A DNA stretch of 64,000 bases from NCBI GenBank assembly GCA_014529385.2, contig CM043963.1, positions 75,023,912-75,087,911 of the forward strand, written 5' to 3'. The notes under the pieces were generated by a model, which worked only from the letters and a program-made list of their open reading frames with translations, was not told where the DNA came from and made no database searches. Source of the stretch: Adiantum capillus-veneris. Its lineage: Eukaryota > Streptophyta > Polypodiopsida > Polypodiales > Pteridaceae. This document shows positions 27,692 to 40,639 of the stretch, in pieces. Every line of letters begins with the position of its first letter. The first letter of the stretch is position 1. The position numbers and the translations under genes are program-made.

Positions 27692-29693
27692 GGAATTCGA
27701 TATCCCTATTCAAAATTGTTGGCTTGCTCCTGATCACTATAATGCACGTATTATGGATAAAAAACACGCTGAAAGTGTGTTATTTGGATTTTCACGGAGT
27801 ACGACCAAGCCTGCAGCATGTGCATATTTGATGCCTGTTCGAAATGCAAAATCAAAGAAGGGGACTCCTTTGGCAGTAGAAGAGGTAGAGGAGCAAAAAA
27901 TTAAAGATTATCATTATTGGATTCTTGATGGGCAGCATTCAATCTATGCTGCAAAAGTTTTGCTTCACAATGAACAAAACAACAAAGAGATCTTTGAAAG
28001 ACTGATTAGCGTGTATAAATTTAGAAAGGCTCGCATTGTTGTGAATGCTCCTCCATTTGTTGCAACTGCTATATCTGCCATTGCAAATGAGGAGGCTCAG
28101 GCATTGTATGTCAAGCAACCTTACAGCCAAATATTGAGACATTTACGGAGTCAATGGATCTTCTCAGGACGACCACCAAAGGCAGCAAGTGGAATTGCAG
28201 AGGGACATGCATCTCGTGCCGGATGGGATGTAAGTTATTTTCTTTGTCTTTTTGATAGTGTTTAATTAACAAATCTTGCTCAATAGTTTAATTATTTCTC
28301 TATTTCTTTTTAGGCTTTTCTTCGATTGGCAAGAATGAGTGCAGCAGCAAGTTGGATTGCTAAACAGGCACACATGGTCACGTACTCTGATTTAGTTTAT
28401 GATTGCTGGATAGAAATCATTGAAAATCTAGAGAGGAGAATAAGAAACCCCCAACAACTGTATTTAGATACCTTTGTGGCCTTGAGGAATCAGAGGTAAA
28501 GACTATTCAAGAAGAGATTAGAGATGAGAAGATTTTACTGTCAAAGAGTGCAAAGGATGGTGATGCAACTGACATGTATGATCGAATCAAGCAGTTGAAG
28601 CAAGACAAATTGATTCAAGATGCACTTCTTGAAGGCTTCAACAATTTGAATGAGTCTTCACCATGTAAAGACTGGGAGGAGGTGGTCAAAATGTATAACA
28701 TCAATGATGTTGTTTATAAAACAATTTTAATGCTATGCGAGGAATGGATCAGATCTAGTTTGACGCGTGGAACAAAGAAAATGGCCTTTCCAGATGGAGC
28801 AATAAAATACATGCAATGGGCAATTCACCTTCAAAAGGAGAAAACTGAGCCTAGAGATTTGCCATGGTCAATCTATGTGGTGAGCCTACAAATGGAAGGC
28901 AATCTCTACTTGATGCGCCACTTCAATAATAAAGTGCCTATTGGCTTATGTGTTTTAGATATGACAAAAAACGTTGGAGGCAATTTGAAGTGGAGTGAGG
29001 AGACATTTAACAATGCTTTGGATGGGATCTTGGCTATTGCTGGAGGGTCAACAGATCCTGGATTTGTCTTTCTTGCATTTGTGGATTTCACTAACTTCAC
29101 AAAATTGCAATGTGCCTTTGACGCCATGGGAGATAATCTGAGCTACCATTGTTGTGGTGCATTGCATCACTTTCCATCAGCTCCTTGCAAAGGAGCAATT
29201 CAATTCCTAACAGTTATTGCCTTCTTGGGACAAGGCAATGCATTTGAAGACCTGAGAAGAAGATTAGAGGAACATCCCATGCCAATTGATTGTTCTCTTC
29301 TTCAAGTAGCAGATAACGATATGTCAGATTTGCAATATTTGGAGGCCAAAAAAAGAGCTTTGGTCAAGCACTACATTCGTACATATTGTTTTGAAGACCG
29401 CAAGCTTGTTGATGTTTTTGGTGATGGCTCCTTGGTTGCACAAGAAGGAATACAACAGAAAAAAGAAGTTATCTGCTTAATTGATAGTGTGGAGGAGGCA
29501 AAAAGCGTGGAGACCATGCTGCTAGACTTTGTTAAGTCTCATGAAGATATAGAAAAATGGGCTGGACTTCAACAATCCACTTCGCAATCAGGCGACATTG
29601 TGCCTGTTACAGAGGAGTGCTCTCCACAAAGAGAAGAAGAAGAACAACAACACCATCCTCTGTCAATGGAGGACTTTTTGGAAATGGAGACAC
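27692..29693 (+). CDS. element C cargo: DGQH-motif (ParB/sulfiredoxin-like) protein, spliced to the SET exon
   Basis: Exon one begins after TATAG at 27691 and ends at 28229 (donor GTAAGT). Exon two runs from 28314 (after TTTTTAG) to 29693 (donor GTATGT) and joins in frame to the SET exon at 32287. Residues include EFDIPIQNCWLAPDHYNARI, then YWILDGQHSIYAAKVLL near 27915-27965. The DGQH core recalls the nucleotide-binding loop of ParB/sulfiredoxin-type domains (DGQHR), but the likeness is short and function is unproven. One frame break near 28440 (run of five C) must be bridged: before it the frame reads AASWIAKQAHMVTYSDLVYD, after it RYLCGLEESEVKTIQEEI. The rest is a long alpha/beta region without a domain I know (MRHFNNKVPIGLCVLDM, YHCCGALHHFPSAPCKG). 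A 5' exon is likely missing from this call. The spliced product with SET would be about 820 residues. Confidence 0.6.
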
Positions 29694-32286
29694 GTATGTT
29701 TTGAGTTTCTTGTGCATGTTAGTGTTTCTTGTTACTGATTTGATACTCTTAATGTTAGATTTTGCTTTATATAGTATTGATTGAGTTTGTATTTTGTATC
29801 TCAAGCATTCAAGGTTTGAATGTAAATAGTAAATTACTTGAGTTTTTGAATGGTGGATCTGTAGACTAAAACTATAACATTTAATACTCACAAAGACTTA
29901 ATTACTTAAGAGCTTGAACTCAATAAGTTTTGGACCTTTTATCAATACCCCCTTGATATGATACATTAGATCGTAGCATGGTTAAATGGTGATGCTTCAT
30001 AAATTGAACCTAGCTTAGACAGGTGCTGGAGCCTAAATTTAAACTAACCTTGCTAGAAGGGAGCTTATGTTTGGACTTTGAGAACTAGCATAAGTAATCA
30101 ATTAGAGCATAGATTAGACATGTGGTGGTGGCCGGCCTTAGAGACCAAAATCTTAATGAGCTTGGAAAGGTATTTAAGTACTGCAATTTACTTAGTTTTA
30201 GTACTCATTAAATGCATAGCTTGACAAAAGGTGGACCTTACATGGATCCTAATTTCAAGAGGTGTGGTAGACCTTCAAAACAAGCTCATATAGCTTGGAC
30301 ATGTGGTAGACCTTGCATGAAGATTAGTTTAGACAAGTGTGGTACACCTTGTAACCAACACCCATTTGTTATATTAGCTTGGACAAGTGGTGGACCTTGC
30401 TTTTATGTTTCAATGGAGCATATTTTGGACAGGTGGTAGACCTTGTTTCTCTCCATGCTTCAATGGAGAGAAACTTTAGCTTGGACAAGTGGTGGACCTT
30501 GTTTTTATGTTTTAAAGGAGCATATTTCGGACAAGTGGTAGACATAGTTTCTCTCCATGGTTCAATGGAACCCACCTTAGACAAGTGAAGTACCTTGAAA
30601 CCAAACCCCCATAATACAACCTACTAAATAGGTTGGAAAATTGGTGGGATATGAAACCATCCATGATAGAGCATAGTATAGGTGAAAACGTAGTGGTCCT
30701 TATATCAATTACCCATGCATAGCTTGGACAAGTGGTGGACCTTGATTCTCTCTATGTTTCAATGGATCCTATCTTGGACTAGAGATATATCTTACTTAGT
30801 TCCATGCTTCAATGGATTGTAGCTTGGATAAGGAGTGGAACTTCAAACAAAACTCCACAGCATAGCATATATTAACAATTCATGGGTTTTATAGAGATTG
30901 TCTTGCCTATTTTGGAGAGTTGGTACACCTTTATTCTCCATTCTTCAATGGATCTGAGGTTGGACAAGCGGAGCTGGAGAAGTGGTCAACCTTAAAATGA
31001 AACCTCCCATGCTACAACCCATCATAGATCGTATATGTAGTGGACCTTGAAACTCTTTTATGTCCCTAGCTTAGAGAAGCATTGCACTCTTGATTATCTC
31101 CATACATGAAGGCAAGGTTGGACAAGTGGTGGACCTTCAAACCAGAATCTCTATGCAATAATAGGCAAGTGGTGGAGCTTGTTTTCTCCATGTTCCAATG
31201 GAGCCTAGCTTAGACAAACAATGGAGCTTGCTTCTCTCCATGTTTCAATGGATCCTAGCTTAGAAAAGTGGTGGAGCTTTGCTTCTCTCCATGTTCCAAT
31301 GGACCATAGCTTAGACAAGTGGTAGACCTTGAAAAACACCCCCCGTATACAACATATTATGGGGTTTTCATGTTTCAATGGCTCCTAGCTTGGACAAATG
31401 GTAGAGCTTGCTTCTCTTTATGTTTCAATGGATCCAATCTTAGCCAAGTGGTGGACCTTGAAACAAGAATCCCCCCCCCCATGTACAACGTATTATGGGT
31501 TTTGAAAGCACTGGGAGAAAATAATAGCTTTGATAAGTGGTGGACCTTGCTTCTCTCCATGCTTCAATGGAGCCGAGGTTGGACACATGTTGGAGAGAAG
31601 ATGGTTGCCCATGAAATAAGACCATGCATGCTATAATCAATCATATGTTGTACACATGGTGGACCTTGCAATTGTTTTATATGCCTAACTTGGACAAGTG
31701 GAGGACCCTTGATTACCTCCAATATCAACAACAAGCCAAGTTTGGACAAGTGTAGTACCACCAAACCAGAATCTATATGCTACAATAGAGTATAGGTAGG
31801 ACACGCGATGAACCTTGATATCAAACCATCCATGCTACTAGAGATGATAGGTTTCACATGTGGTGGAACCTTGTATCAATGTTCTATGTGTAGTTTTTGA
31901 CTAGTGATAGACCTTGAAACTAATCCCTCTAGGCTACAAGAAAAAAGAGATGGATGAGGAGGCTAGACTACTTTTGTTGCATCAATGCATCCCATGTTAC
32001 CACATATACTATAGGGTTCTTGGATAAGTGTTGGATCTTGTGTCAATGCTCCATGTCTAGCTTGGACAAGTGGTGGACCTTGGTTCTCTCTATGCTTCAA
32101 ATGGGCAATAGATTGGAGACACAGTGGCCTTTTTTTTCCAATGATTTTATTTTTTGGAAACCTTGGAGGCACCATGTAAGAGGCACTCTAAGTCTTCCAT
32201 ACAATGGACCTATTGGACTATAAAATAATGATATCTTTCTTTGATATTGTCATTATTTTATGCATAATATTTTCTTCTTTTTGCAG
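29694..32286. repeat. 2.6 kb intron filled with plus-oriented motif copies
   Basis: The donor GTATGTTT is at 29694 and the acceptor TTTTTGCAG ends at 32286. Between about 29990 and 32120 it holds many degenerate copies of TTGGACAAGTGGTGGACC in plus orientation, often paired with CTCCATGTTTCAATGGA. Open frames inside are short and repeat-derived. A C run lies at 31470-31479. Confidence 0.7.
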
Positions 32287-32843
32287 ACACAAAGGAGTTA
32301 AGTGATATAAAAACTAGATGTATTTCACACTATGATTGGCATGAAGATCCTTTTGGGACACCAACTTTTCCTATTCCCAAAGATGTAATTTTCCATATTA
32401 ACGGTGTGGATTTTGAAGTGCGACTTTCATGTATTGAAGGAGCTGGTTATGGGCTATTTGTGCATACTACCCTGGAAAGTGGTTTGACTATTCTAAACTA
32501 TGGAGGGCATAAGTATAGATTTCAAGACTGGAAAAAGATATGCAAAATATTTCCAAGAGCTTATAAATATTCTCTTCTAGAGGATCCAAACATAGAAGAA
32601 GAGGAAGATCAATCATACATTATTGGTTGTGTAGAAGAAGGAAACGTGTCGGGCTATATAAATAGTTCTCACAGTACAAATGTCTGTCCCAACGTACGCT
32701 ATACATTTGATCCAAATTTGCCACCTTGGCATAAATGCACCTCTTCACACATCAAGTCAGAAGAATATGGCCATGTATGCATTGAGACTATTTGTCAAGT
32801 TGAAGCAGGAGAAGAGTTGTTTGCTGACTATAACTTTACTTGA
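32287..32843 (+). CDS. SET-domain exon of the element C cargo gene
   Basis: SET domains move methyl groups from S-adenosylmethionine to lysines, mostly on histones. The exon follows TTTTTGCAG and continues the frame of the exon ending at 29693 (one base carried over, giving His). After a linker (CISHYDWHEDPFGTPTFP) come the SET landmarks: GYGLF near 32447 (the usual G-x-G-L-F start), GYINSSHSTNVCPNVRY near 32653 (the N-H-S...P-N cofactor motif in divergent form), and GEELFADYNF near 32808 (the E-L-x-x-D-Y end). The stop is TGA at 32841-32843. No post-SET cysteine cluster follows. The N-H-S motif is altered to N-S-S-H-S, so activity is uncertain. It is a captured or long-resident gene of element C, not a host locus. 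Confidence 0.75.
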
Positions 32844-33485
32844 CATTGTAAAGTATTGTACATGGATGGAAATCTCAAGTACATGCATCATTTTCATTTT
32901 TCATGGATGAAATCTCAAGTAAATATAACATTTGATTATTGTTTAGTTTATGCTCAACGAGAATCTAGAGTGCTCTTATGCTTTGTGTGTTGTCTAACAT
33001 ATTTGACTACCTTGGCCATAGAATCTTGATTCTACTCTAGATTTGTGATAAATCTTACCAAAATTTAATCAATGTCTAGGTTGGACAAGTGGTGGGGCTT
33101 CAAACATTACTGTCTTAAACAAGTGGAGTTATCTTACTTGAATAAGTGGTGGCCTTTGAATCCAAATCTAAGCCAAATCTCTAATTATTTTCTTGTAGTC
33201 TAGGTTGGACATTTGGTGGACCTTGTATCCATGTTTCCTCAACAAGGGTGGCTTTTAGTTTTCACTTTAAGTACTCATCTTTAATAAAGTGTAGGATGGA
33301 AAATGTTGAGTTAGTAGATTGTATTTTAGACAAGTGGTGTTTGGTGTACGAATGCTGAAAATGGTTGCAAGGATTCTAACAACGACTTTACCTTAAATAA
33401 ATTTCTTACTAGGAGTTCTACATATAAATATGGTGAATAAAATTCTAGTGGTTTTGAGATACCATTTGTGTGTGTGTTTTCTTAG
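32844..33485. other. spacer between the SET and HAD genes
   Basis: AT-rich with a few degraded plus-oriented motif copies (near 33075, 33205 and 33330). The last bases form a T-rich acceptor (TTTTCTTAG) for the next gene. No other gene is visible. Confidence 0.5.
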
Positions 33486-34684
33486 ATTCACAAACTGGGA
33501 TGGATAATGCTCCTATGGTTCAGTCAACAACTATAGAATCCATAGATTCTATGGTTTCTAAAGTGCCCAAGATGGATGATATTTCTATACTAGAGTCTAG
33601 TGTTGTGCAACTTGAGCAAGCTTCCAATAATGAGAACCAAGAAATCGATGCTTCAAAAATGCAACATACATCAAAAGAGACTGAAAAGTCCACTCACGAG
33701 CTATTGCCAATTGGTACTACGTCATGTAGCGTAGATGTTGAGAAATCCATGCTTACAATTATATTGGATTTAAATGGTCTATTGTTGAAACGTTCCCCTC
33801 AACCATCCTCACACCACAACTCAGTGCAAATGGATTCAAAAAGATATATTATACTCAGGCCAGGTTGCATCCAATTCTTGAAGACTATTTTACAAAGGTT
33901 TAATGTTGCAATTTGGTCGACAGCTACTAGGAATAATGTGTATCAAATCCTTGCAGCACTAAACAACTTAGCTGAGGATACATTGCCTTTCTTTGCAATT
34001 TGGTCGCAAGATGTTTGCTACACCGCTCAAACTCAAAAATTGTTTAGACCCGACAATCCAAACGTTGAGGCAATGTTCAAGCCTCTAGCCAAAATTGCCA
34101 TGGGGTTTGAATGTGATCCACAAAGAACAGTGCTTATTGATGACTCTCCTTACAAGGGATGTATTTCACCAGCAAACAATTGCATTTTTCCACCACAATT
34201 TGATGCTGAGAAGATGGTTGACAATATGCTCTTGGAGGAGCTACTGCCATACTTGATTCAGCTTGATGAGAGAAGGGATGTGCGTGATTTAATTGCTTCT
34301 AATCGTTATGGACAACCTATAGTGACAAATGATAGTGAATACAAACAAATCATGGAGTATTGGAAGCAGAAAAATGATGTTTGGTCAGCTAAGGTGTTCT
34401 TTACAAGAAGAATACCACCTGCAAAAGGTGACAGAGATGAAACTATCATTGAAGATGCAAGTGACACAAGCCACCGCAATGAAATGAGAAGAGCCCAAAT
34501 ACAAGAGATCTTGGCAAAGGAGCGTACACCCATTGAAAGCATGAAGGCGTCACAATTGACCACTTTAGCTAGGCAATTGGGTTGTAACACAAAAGGAGTT
34601 TTGAAGGCAACCACAGCAAAGGCTTATATAAATAAGGTGAAAGCTGAGAACAATCTTCTAAGGCTGGATAGAAAGCAACCCTAA
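33486..34684 (+). CDS. element C cargo: FCP/SCP-type HAD protein, DLNGLL subtype
   Basis: The exon starts after TTTTCTTAG; the first in-frame Met after it is at 33500 (MDNAPMVQ), giving about 394 residues, with a possible upstream exon. An acidic N-terminal region of about 85 residues precedes a NIF/CTD-phosphatase-like HAD domain: LTIILDLNGLLLKRSP near 33760, RPGCIQFLKTILQRFNVAIWST near 33860-33925, LIDDSPYKG near 34135. Motif I is D-L-N instead of D-x-D, so the general acid/base Asp is Asn. I recall a plant HAD subfamily with the same DLNGLL loop, which suggests descent from a plant gene. The C-terminal part (EILAKERTPIESMKASQLTTLARQLG) resembles a small helical SAP-like segment. TAA at 34682-34684 sits right before a GT donor; the next exon (from 34780 to about 34890) would be untranslated. 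Confidence 0.72.
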
Positions 34685-35640
34685 GGTACTAGTGACATGT
34701 CATATATTCTTGATACACATGCTTGAACACTCATGTGCATGGTATCTAACAAATCTTTCTTTTTATTCCTTCTTGCAGGATCTTACAAAGGATACTACTA
34801 GATGGAGCTCAATCAATAGAGATTTTGATATTTTTGCTCAAAATAATGAAGCAGTCACCTACATTTTTTGTTTATCAATTTCTTGAGAGACTTTATTTTA
34901 GTTTGTAATCATCAAATGAAATGAAAAGTATCCTTCTTATTAAGATTGTTGATCTTTTTCTTGTTCAAACCTTTCAATTGTGATTTATAGTTTTGTTAGC
35001 ATGAGATTGTGCTTTTTTAGTTTGAAAAAAACTGTCAAAGATCCAAGTCTTTTTGGCTTTACTTAAGTTATTAATTGTGAAAGATCCAAGTCTTTTTGCT
35101 TTACTTAAGTTATTGATTGCCTATGTAATAGTCCTTAAAACAATATCGGATGGCTTTCTTGCTCCCATGTCTCACATTGGTCTTTAGGTAAGACAAGTGG
35201 TGACCTTGAAAGTATGGTCTCATATCTCGATCAAGTGAAGAGACATGAAGCTTAAATATCACTACTATGTATCTAGTGTTAAACTCCATCGAGACAAAGA
35301 CTAGATAGCCAAATTGCAGTCGAGTTTAAGTGAAAAATCCATTTGAGCTAAGGTAAAACTTATAGTGCCTCATTTTTCTAGGATTCTACCCCATCAAGGA
35401 AGTTAGAATCTAGCACAAACCAATTAAGACTCTTTTGGAGCCTAGATAGGACAATTCGTGGAACTTATGAAACTTATTATTGAGTTAGAGTCTAGTTTAG
35501 ATAAGCAAAGATCTTCAAACCAGCACTTGACTTTCTTACTATTCAATATTCAAAGTCCCTTGAGGCTAACAAATTACATACCCACTTGTAACCTAACTAA
35601 TGAGTAATTATATAGATCTAAGCAAGTATATATAATGAGT
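34685..35640. other. 3' region of the HAD gene and turning point of motif direction
   Basis: An intron (34686 to TTGCAG near 34779) is followed by a short, probably untranslated exon. A phrase with AAAGATCCAAGTCTTTTTG is tandemly repeated at about 35036 and 35083. The last plus-oriented motif copy is at about 35190 and the first minus-oriented one at about 35675. Confidence 0.5.
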
Positions 35641-38600
35641 CTTCAAACTAATAATCCAAGGGAAGAGAGTAGCAAGGTCCACTACTTGTCCAAGCTCAGC
35701 TCTAGACAACATAGAAAGATGCTAGTTCTACTAATTGTCTAATTATAGGCATGGAGAAATGATAGAAGGTTGACCACTTGTCCAACCTATCATCTCTAGT
35801 AAGATGGGAGGTTTGGCCTTAAGATTCACCATGTAACCAACCTATACATCATTGTATTATGAAGAGTAAAAAAGCAAAGCTCCACCACTTGTCCAAGCTA
35901 GTTCTAAAATCCACATGGAGATAAGCAAGCTCCACCATTTGTCGAATCTCTCTTCCATTAAAACATGAAAAAACTCATCTATGTTGTATAGGGGGACTTT
36001 TTTCCAAGGTCCACCACTTGTCCAAGCTAGGATCCCTAGTAGCACGAGTGGTTTGGTCTCAAGATACACCACTTGTACACTCTATGTCATTATATTAAGA
36101 AGAACTATGTATTAAGGTCCACCACTTGTCCAACCTATAAGGTTATATCTTAAATGGTATCCTTTCTCACCACTTGAAATGCCCATGATATGTTTTACAC
36201 GGGGGTTTCATTCCAAGGTCCACCACTTGTCCAAGCTAACTCTATTCAAACATAGAGAGAAGCAAAGGTCCACCACTTGTCCAAGCTAACTCTATTCAAA
36301 CATAGAGAGAAGCAAAGGTTCACCACTTGTCAAAGCTAGGCTCCGTTGAAGTATGGAGAGAAGTAACCTCCATCATTTTTCCAAGATAGGTGCCATTCAA
36401 ACATGGAAAGAATCAAGATCTACCATGTCTCCGAGATTCTAGGCTCCATTGAAACACCCTAAAACCATGATATTTTGTACATGGGGTGTTTACATTCAAG
36501 GTCTACCACTTCTCTAACGTATTATACCTAGTAGCATGAGTGATTTGGTCTTAAGATTCACCACTTATCCACTCTATGTCATTATATTAAGAATAACTGG
36601 GTGTTAAGGTCCACCACTTGTCCAACCTATAAGGGTATATCTTAAATGGTATCCTTCACCACTTGTCAAGGTCCATCACCACTTTTCCAACCTATAAGGT
36701 TATATCTTGAATGATATTTTTCCTCATCACTTGTAATGTCCATGCTATGTTTTACAAAGGGGTTTTGTTCCAAGACCCACCACTTGTCCAAGCTAACTCC
36801 ATTAAAACATAGAGAGAAGCAAAGGTCCACCACTTGTCCAAGATAGGCTCCATTGAAACATGGAGAGAAGGATGATCCACCATTTCTCCAAGATAGGTTC
36901 CATTGAAACATTGAGAGAAGCAATCTCCACCATGTCTCCAAGCTAGGCTCCATTGAAACCCTAAACCCATAATTTTGTACATGAGGGGTTTACATTCAAG
37001 GTCCACCACTTGTCCAACCTATTATCCCTAGTAGCAAGAGTGGTTTGGTCTCAAGATTCACCACTTGTACACTCTATGTCATTATATTAAGAAGAAATAT
37101 GTGTTAAAGTCCACCACTTGTCCAGCCTATAAGGGTATATTTTAAATAGTATCCTTTCTCACCACTTGAAATGCCCATGATATGTTTTACATGGGGGTTT
37201 CATTCCAAGGTCCACCACTTGTCCAAGCTAACTCTATTAAAACATATAGAGAAAGAAAGGTCCACCACTTGTCCAAGCTAGGCTCATTGAAACATGGAGA
37301 GAAGGAACCTCCACTGTTTCTCCTAGATAGGCTCCATTGAAACATGGAGAGAAATAAGCTCCACCATGCCTCCAAGTTGCTAGGCTCCATTGAAATACCC
37401 AATACCCATAATTTTTTGTACATGGGGGGTTTACATTCAAGGTTCACCACTTGTCCAACCTATTATCCCTAGTAGGTTTGGTCTCATGATTCACCACTTG
37501 TCCACTCTATGTCATTATATTAAGAGGAATTAGGTGTTAAGGTCCACCACTTGTCCAACCTATAATGTTATAGCTTGAATGGTATTTTTTCTCACCACTT
37601 GTAATGCCCATGACATGATTTACATGGGGGTTTTGTTCCAAGGTACACCACTTGTCCAAGATAAATCTATTGAAACATAGAGAGAAACAAAGGTCCACCA
37701 CTTTTCCAAGCTAGGCTGCATTGAAACATGGACCTTAATACCAAATTATTTCTAGTAGCATGAGTGATATTTTGTACATGGGGCGTTTACATTCAAGGTC
37801 CACCACTTGTCCAACCTATTTCCCTAGTAGGTTTGGTCCCAATTTCACCACTTATCCACTCTATGTCATTATATTAAGAATAATTGGGTGTTAAGGTCCA
37901 CCACTTGTCCAACCTATAAGGTTATATATTGAATGGTATTTTTTCTCACCACTTGTAATGCCCATGATATGTTTTACATGGGGTTTTTGTTCCAAGGTCC
38001 ACCACTTTTCCAAGATAACTCTATTCAAACATAGAGAGAAACAAAGGTCCACCACTTGTCCAAGCTAGGCTCCATTGAAACATGGAGAGAATGATGCTGC
38101 ACCATTTATCCAAGATAGGCTGCATTGAAACATGGAGAGAAGCAAGCTTTACCATGTTTCCAAGCTAGGCTCCATTGAAACACTCTAGGGGGTTTTATTT
38201 CAAGGCCCACCACTTGTTTAACCTATTATCCCTAGTAGCATGAGTGGTTTGGTTTCAAGATTCACCACTTGTACACTCTATGTCATTATATTGTGTTAAG
38301 GTCCACCACTTGTCCAACCTATAAGGTTATATCTTAAATGGTATCCTTTCTCGCCACTTGAAATGCCCATGATATGTTTTACATGGGAGTTTCATTCCAA
38401 GATCCACCACTTGTCCAAGCTAACCATATTCAAACATAGAGAGAAACAAAGGTCCACGACCTGTCCAAGCTAGGCTCCATTGAAACATGGAGAGAAGGAA
38501 CCTCCACCATTTCTCCTAGATAGGCTCCATTAAAACATGGAGAGAAGTAAGTTCCACCATGTCTCCAAGATGCTAGGCTCCATTGAAATACGCAAAACCC

Positions 38601-39520
38601 ATGATATTTTGTACATGGGTGATTTACATTCAAGGTCAACCATTTCTCCAACCTATTATCCCTAGTAGGTTTGGTCTCACAATTCATCACTTTTCCACTA
38701 TATGTCATTATAATAAGAGGAATTGGGTGCTAAGGTCCACCACTTGTCCAGCCTATAAGGTTATACCTTGAATGGTATTTTTTCTCACCACTTGTAATGC
38801 CCATCACATGCTTTACATGGGGGTTTTGTTCCAAGGTTCACCACTTGTCCAAGCAAATTCTATTGAAACATAGAGAGAAACAAAGGTCCACCACTTTTCC
38901 AAGCTAGGCTCCATTGAAACATGGACCTTAATACCAAATTATTCCTAGTAGCATGAGTAATATTTTGTACATGGGGGGTTTGCATTCAAGGTCCACCACT
39001 TGTCCAACGTACTTTTCCTAGTAGGTTTGGTCGCAAGATTCACCACTTGTCCACTCTATGTCATTATATTAATAATAATTGGGTGTTAAGGTCCACCACT
39101 TTTCCAACCTATAAGGTTATATATTGAATGGTATTTTTTCTCACCACTTGTAATGTCCATGATATGTTTTACATGGGGATTTTGTTCCAAGGTCCACCAC
39201 TTGTCCAAGCTAAATCTGTTCAAACATAGAGAGAAACAAACGTGCACCACTTGTCCAAGGTAGGCTCCATTGAAACATGGAGAGAATGATGCTCCACCAT
39301 TTATCCAAGATAGACTCCATTGAAACATGGAGAGAAGTAAGCTCCACCATGTTTCCAAGATGCTAGAGTCCATTGAAATACCCAAAACCCCTGATACTTT
39401 GTACATGGGGGGTTTACATTCAAGGTCCACCACTTGTCCAACCTATTATCCCTAGTAGCATGAGTGGCTTGGTCTCAGGATTCACCACTTGTCCACTCTA
39501 TATCATTATATTAAGAAAAA
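35640..39520. repeat. minus-oriented array of the motif (GGTCCACCACTTGTCCAA)
   Basis: The same repeat as on the left half, now in reverse complement, in tandem blocks that end in CCACTCTATGTCATTATATTAAGA. These recur near 36085, 36565, 37070, 37505, 37855, 38275, 38695, 39050 and 39490, giving a period of about 350-500 bases. Minus-strand open frames reading DKWWTF and WTSGGP are repeat translations. No gene is present. Confidence 0.9.
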
Positions 39521-39863
39521 TTGGGTTTCCATATCTAAATGGATCTTTGCTTGGATAAGTGGTAGACCTTGAGACCTAAATACCCATTCTACACTAGAGC
39601 ATTGGTTAAGCCTTATACACTTCAAGAATACCTTTAACAACAAGTAGTAGTTATTAGTTGACTTAAGTCTAGTTGAACTCCATGGTATTGAGACTAAGAG
39701 AGAGTGTAGCATAAAAAAGAGTCAGGATTTTAATTTGACTTTCTTTCTATTAATGAGTAGATCATAGATGGATTTTGGTATCTAATAAAACCTTAGGGTA
39801 GACAATGTAAAACTCATGTCTATTGTTGTGTTTGCATTAAGTGTTCTTGTTCTTTAATTTCAG

Positions 39864-40639
39864 AACCATTACAGAAAAATGGATTGGCTATATGCTGGCA
39901 TAAATTGAAGAAAACTATTGAATTACCCATCCAACCTCCTTCAAGACCTTGTCCAAGGAATGAATCACCTCCTTATCACCTACCACTTGCTTTCAAGGAC
40001 ATCAAAAGAGTACTTATCTTGGATCTAGAGGGGTTACTTCTCAAGACAGTTGAAATGAAACATGGAGATTCTATGCCATCTTGGGCTCAACACATGCGAC
40101 TTGTGGAGGACAAAGATGAAGTTTATCATGTGGTGCGACCAGACGCACAAAGTTTTTTGGATTTTTGTGCTGAATACTTTGAGCTATGGATATGGAGTTG
40201 CTATAACTTAACAAGGGTGCAACGCATCACACAAAAGTGTTTTCCTGAGCAGTATACCAAGTTCAAGGTGTTTATGAGTAACAAAAATTGCCAAAATCCA
40301 AATATCATGTTAGGATTTACAAGGGTTTATCACAAAAATCTGAGTGATATTTGGAAGATATTTGAGGATTTGGATGCAAACAATACCTTAATTTTTTATG
40401 ACACTCCATATAGGGTGATGTGGAACATGCCAGGGACATATCTTATATTTCCAAAGATGTGGAGGCAAACTTCCGAGCAACTTCAAAACTTCTTGCAGAG
40501 AACCATAATTCCATGGTTGGTAGGATGGTTGTATGCAAGAGATAAGAGAGTCTATACATACAACACAATTGTAAATCAGTATAGTGATTCTGAGACAAAT
40601 TATGTCCTTGGTGTGTACTTGTCAACACGAAAGCATTGA
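39864..40639 (+). CDS. element C cargo: second HAD-like protein, DLEG variant
   Basis: The exon follows TTTAATTTCAG at 39863 and is open from its first codon (EPLQKNGLAICWHKLKKTIE) to TGA 40637-40639, about 258 residues. No in-frame ATG lies at its start, so an upstream exon must supply it. The HAD/NIF landmarks are RVLILDLEGLLLKTVE near 40005-40050 (motif I D-x-D replaced by D-L-E), WIWSCYNLTRVQRI near 40185 (motif II region), and LIFYDTPYRVMWNMPG near 40390 (motif III/IV Asp kept). Loss of the second Asp argues against normal phosphatase chemistry; Glu could still act as a weak acid. A decayed copy is in element C' at about 48500-49253. It is clearly distinct from the DLNGLL protein, so it is not a simple duplicate. 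Confidence 0.68.

Noticed and set aside
39884-40639. HAD2 starting at 39884
   Set aside because: The codon there is TTG. The frame is open back to the splice acceptor at 39863, so it is an internal or last exon.
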